Shown here: positions 50,340-52,042 of the stretch, in pieces | Layout of the letters: each line of letters begins with the position of its first letter | Numbering within the stretch: position 1 is the stretch's first letter | Source of the DNA: Oscillospiraceae bacterium | Lineage (GTDB): Bacteria > Bacillota > Clostridia > Oscillospirales > CAG-272 | Direction: 5' to 3' | DNA: 52,042 nucleotides | Assembly (NCBI GenBank): GCA_015063485.1 | Contig: SVUA01000010.1 | Location: forward strand, 1 to 52,042 | The notes under the pieces: model-generated | The model's input: only the letters and a program-made list of their open reading frames with translations | Told to the model about the DNA's origin: nothing | The model's database searches: none | Translations under genes and position numbers: made by a program

Positions 50340-51527
50340 TTAAAATTTTGATTTATCGCGCCTTTTTCTTTGTCTTAATAATACAAAGTTTACAACTATT
50401 CCAAAGATCGGGAATATCATTCCCGCCAGAAGTCCGAATCTTATTCCAACCGCGTCAGAAGCTATTCCGACAAGCTGCGGTGCGACAGACGCGCCGAGGT
50501 CGCCGCCTGCCGCCATCATGGCGTACATAACTACACTTCCGTGAGGTATCCTGTCCGCAACTGCTATAAGGCTTCCGGGCCAAAGCATAGACACGCAAAA
50601 TCCCGTAAACGCGCAGGCAATAAGTCCTACAATGGCATTGTTTGAAAATACGGCTATTCCGTAACACAAGGTTGCTCCTATCGAGCCAAGGAAAAGCATC
50701 TTCTCGATATTTCTTCCGTATTTCGCGTAAAGCGAACGTCCAAGTCCGAGAGCAAAGGCAAACAGAGCCACTCCGAATATATCTCCGAATATCTTGGGTA
50801 TTCCGAGAGCCTTTTCAATATAGCTTGAGCACCACTGCGACATAGTACACTCCGCCGCGCCGCCAAAGAATATTGACAGCACACAGAGCCACAAAGCCTT
50901 TTGCTTGAAAAGGTCAATAATACCCGAAGCGCGTTCGGGCTTTTCAAGCTCGGGAAATTCCGCGCGGGAATAGAGTATGAGGGATAAAAGCGGTATAAGC
51001 GTAAGAATTGCCGTAAGTATCTGCCAATACTTTCCACCTACAAGTAGCAAAAATACCGTGCAGAATATCGCCACTCCAACACAGCCCCACGCAAATATCG
51101 AATGGAGCTTACTCATTTCCCTATCGGGATTTTTCGACGGTATAGCCGCGACGATAGGACTTATGAGCACCTCTCCAAATCCGCCCGCGATCGAAAACAG
51201 AACCGTTCCCAGAGCAAGTCCAAGATATACGTTACTCTGAAAGATCATTGGAGAAAGCGCGTATAAGATCAACCCCGCAACAGAAAAAGCAGGCATAAGC
51301 TTGACCGCAAGAGGAATATTAAATTTATATGAAAAGAATGAAAAAACAAGGTCAACTATAAGCTGCGTAAAAAAATTTATCACTACGAGCGTTCCAAGCA
51401 AGGTATAGGATATACCGTATAGCTCGCGAAATGTAATAAATAATATAGGCGGAAGCGTTCCCATTACCGCTCCGCCGATATTCGACACGTAGCACGCCGC
51501 CTTTATTCTGAAATATTTATCGGTCAT
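50340..51527 (-). CDS. MFS transporter
   Basis: This 395-residue protein has twelve hydrophobic segments in two halves with a charged central loop (SRAEFPELEKPERAS). It resembles sugar-type MFS carriers (FucP-like) in layout; no substrate is evident. The ATG at 51527 was chosen because GGAGGA lies 7 bp upstream; the frame is open 16 codons further. It lies upstream of the histidine operon on the same strand, with no terminator seen in the 60 bp between its stop and the his promoter, so some read-through is likely. Confidence 0.82.
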   Translation of the reverse strand: MTDKYFRIKAACYVSNIGGAVMGTLPPILFITFRELYGISYTLLGTLVVINFFTQLIVDLVFSFFSYKFNIPLAVKLMPAFSVAGLILYALSPMIFQSNVYLGLALGTVLFSIAGGFGEVLISPIVAAIPSKNPDREMSKLHSIFAWGCVGVAIFCTVFLLLVGGKYWQILTAILTLIPLLSLILYSRAEFPELEKPERASGIIDLFKQKALWLCVLSIFFGGAAECTMSQWCSSYIEKALGIPKIFGDIFGVALFAFALGLGRSLYAKYGRNIEKMLFLGSIGATLCYGIAVFSNNAIVGLIACAFTGFCVSMLWPGSLIAVADRIPHGSVVMYAMMAAGGDLGASVAPQLVGIASDAVGIRFGLLAGMIFPIFGIVVNFVLLRQRKRRDKSKF

Positions 51528-51565
51528 TATAAAGTCCTCCGCAATATCGGTCATTACTTCGGTAA

Positions 51566-51594
51566 AGTATACCACTTAATAGATGTAAAGTCAA
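51566..51594 (-). promoter_or_regulatory. promoter of the MFS gene
   Basis: On the minus strand TTGACT (51594-51589) and TATACT (51571-51566) are separated by 17 bp. Confidence 0.7.
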
Positions 51595-51647
51595 TACAAA
51601 AACAAAATAAAACTCAATCCGTCTTTCAAAAAATTTTAATATATATC

Positions 51648-51676
51648 TTGCAATTCTCCTTTATTTGTGATATAGT
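51648..51676 (+). promoter_or_regulatory. promoter of the candidate antisense RNA
   Basis: TTGCAA (51648-51653) and TATAGT (51671-51676) are separated by 17 bp, with TG before the -10 box. It points into the peptide gene on the opposite strand. Confidence 0.6.
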
Positions 51677-51682
51677 GTTTAT

Positions 51683-51812
51683 GAACCTCTTTCGAGGGAG
51701 GGGCTTTCGCCCCTCGTGGTGTTTACCACCATCTTATTGCGGTTATCAAAGTGGCGACTGCAATCACAGCTTCGATAACCAAACCCGCTATCTCTATGGT
51801 AGTGGGTTTTTT
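51683..51812 (+). ncRNA. candidate antisense (antitoxin) RNA
   Basis: A transcript from the promoter at 51648-51676 would start near 51683 and end at a rho-independent terminator: AAACCC with GCTA pairs with TAGT and GGGTTT, followed by six T (51781-51812). The ~130-nt RNA has hairpins at 51686-51697 (CCTC/GAGG), 51698-51715 (GAGGGGC/GCCCCTC), 51716-51729 (GTGGT/ACCAC) and 51741-51780 (GGTTATC/GATAACC). It covers almost the whole peptide gene at 51723-51827 on the other strand, apart from its start codon and ribosome site. Confidence 0.6.
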
Positions 51813-51827
51813 ATCTTGATTTTTCAT
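51723..51827 (-). CDS. 34-residue hydrophobic peptide, candidate type I toxin
   Basis: The peptide begins MKNQDKKPTT, continues as one hydrophobic helix (IEIAGLVIEAVIAVATLITA) and ends IRWW. A short charged N-terminus, one membrane helix and a tail of aromatic or basic residues is the usual form of type I toxins and holin-like toxins in Bacillota. AAGGAAG lies 8 bp upstream of the ATG. Past the stop, the minus strand has two GAAA-tetraloop hairpins (51715-51698 and 51697-51686), suggesting a structured mRNA 3' end. Family membership is not established. Confidence 0.65.
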   Translation of the reverse strand: MKNQDKKPTTIEIAGLVIEAVIAVATLITAIRWW

Positions 51828-51919
51828 TTATACAACTTCCTTTTCGGCTACGCTTTTTTAACACGGTTCGCTCCGTACGCCTTGATAGTTTTACGCCGTT
51901 CCGGGCAAAATTTTGGGGT

Positions 51920-51952
51920 AAAAGAAAAAGCACCAAGCCGTCGCTTGATGCT
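51920..51952 (-). terminator. terminator-like hairpin upstream of the peptide gene
   Basis: On the minus strand AGCATCAAGC pairs with GCTTGGTGCT (one GU pair) over a 4-base loop, followed by TTTTTCTTTT. It lies between a -10 box at 51968-51973 and the peptide gene, so it could end the leader early, or end an RNA entering from beyond the window. Confidence 0.6.
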
Positions 51953-51967
51953 TCTGTTACTGTATAC

Positions 51968-51973
51968 ATTATA
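51968..51973 (-). promoter_or_regulatory. extended -10 box for a minus-strand transcript
   Basis: On the minus strand TGATATAAT is an extended -10 box; no good -35 box is seen 17 bp upstream. A transcript from here would carry a leader of about 130 nt before the peptide gene. The remaining bases to 52042 show no gene. Confidence 0.45.
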
Positions 51974-52042
51974 TCACAAAGTTTGAACCCGTGAACGACA
52001 ACTTGAATGTGTCTTAAAATTCTTCAAAGCGTGCGTTCGCCC

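Noticed and set aside
50218-50340. T-box or transcription attenuator for the his operon
   Set aside because: The leader is under 40 nt, with no T-box sequence and no leader peptide; a promoter-embedded dyad explains control better.

Overview
The window reads as chromosomal DNA of an anaerobic, low-to-mid GC Bacillota, most likely an uncultured gut-type clostridium (inference). It carries an AdhE-type fermentation enzyme, a complete six-gene Rnf complex in the clostridial order C-D-G-E-A-B, an RNase Mini-III and a YmdB phosphodiesterase. Promoters are near-consensus sigma-A type (TTGACA, 17 bp, TATAAT) and ribosome sites are strong AGGAGG. No rRNA, complete tRNA, CRISPR array or transposase gene was seen.

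Layout. 1-790: gene-poor edge with two 5' fragments resembling tRNA-Pro. 798-4238 (minus): adhE followed by an APH-fold kinase, under a promoter with a Rex-like site. 4531-6552 (minus): TetR regulator plus a two-gene ABC exporter; a divergent metallo-beta-lactamase-fold gene follows. 7559-18382: a DeoR regulator divergent from a nine-gene sugar catabolic operon (TIM-like isomerase, SIS isomerase, YjbQ-like protein, FGGY kinase, FucI-like isomerase, FSA-like aldolase, GH39-like glycosidase, ceramidase-like hydrolase, MFS carrier). 18432-18794 (minus): small membrane protein. 18977-27729: rnfCDGEAB, NusG-domain-II protein, Gx-type membrane protein, a repeat lipoprotein and ApbE, the enzyme that attaches FMN to Rnf-type proteins. 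27853-37821: mixed genes including an O-antigen-ligase/MurG-like fusion, a YczE-like membrane protein, a flavoprotein, GNAT and DUF2156 proteins and a PTS permease. 38274-41876: AraC regulator, HAD phosphatase, ymdB, mrnC, cyclophilin. 42229-50217 (minus): histidine operon yerC-like-hisZ-hisG-hisD-hisC-hisB-hisH-hisA-hisF-hisIE. 50340-51527 (minus): MFS carrier. 51648-51973: a possible type I toxin-antitoxin locus.

Three observations stand out. (1) Four ~125-bp palindromic elements between 37999 and 46805 look like REPINs: each end is a GTAG plus hairpin unit whose stem shows compensatory changes. (2) The right edge holds a 34-residue hydrophobic peptide gene overlapped on the opposite strand by a predicted ~130-nt structured RNA with its own promoter and terminator. 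(3) RnfG is about double length, with two predicted FMN attachment sites, in a locus that also has genes resembling flavin-based extracellular electron transfer components. The histidine operon has an 8-bp perfect dyad inside its promoter next to a TrpR-family gene, which suggests autoregulation.
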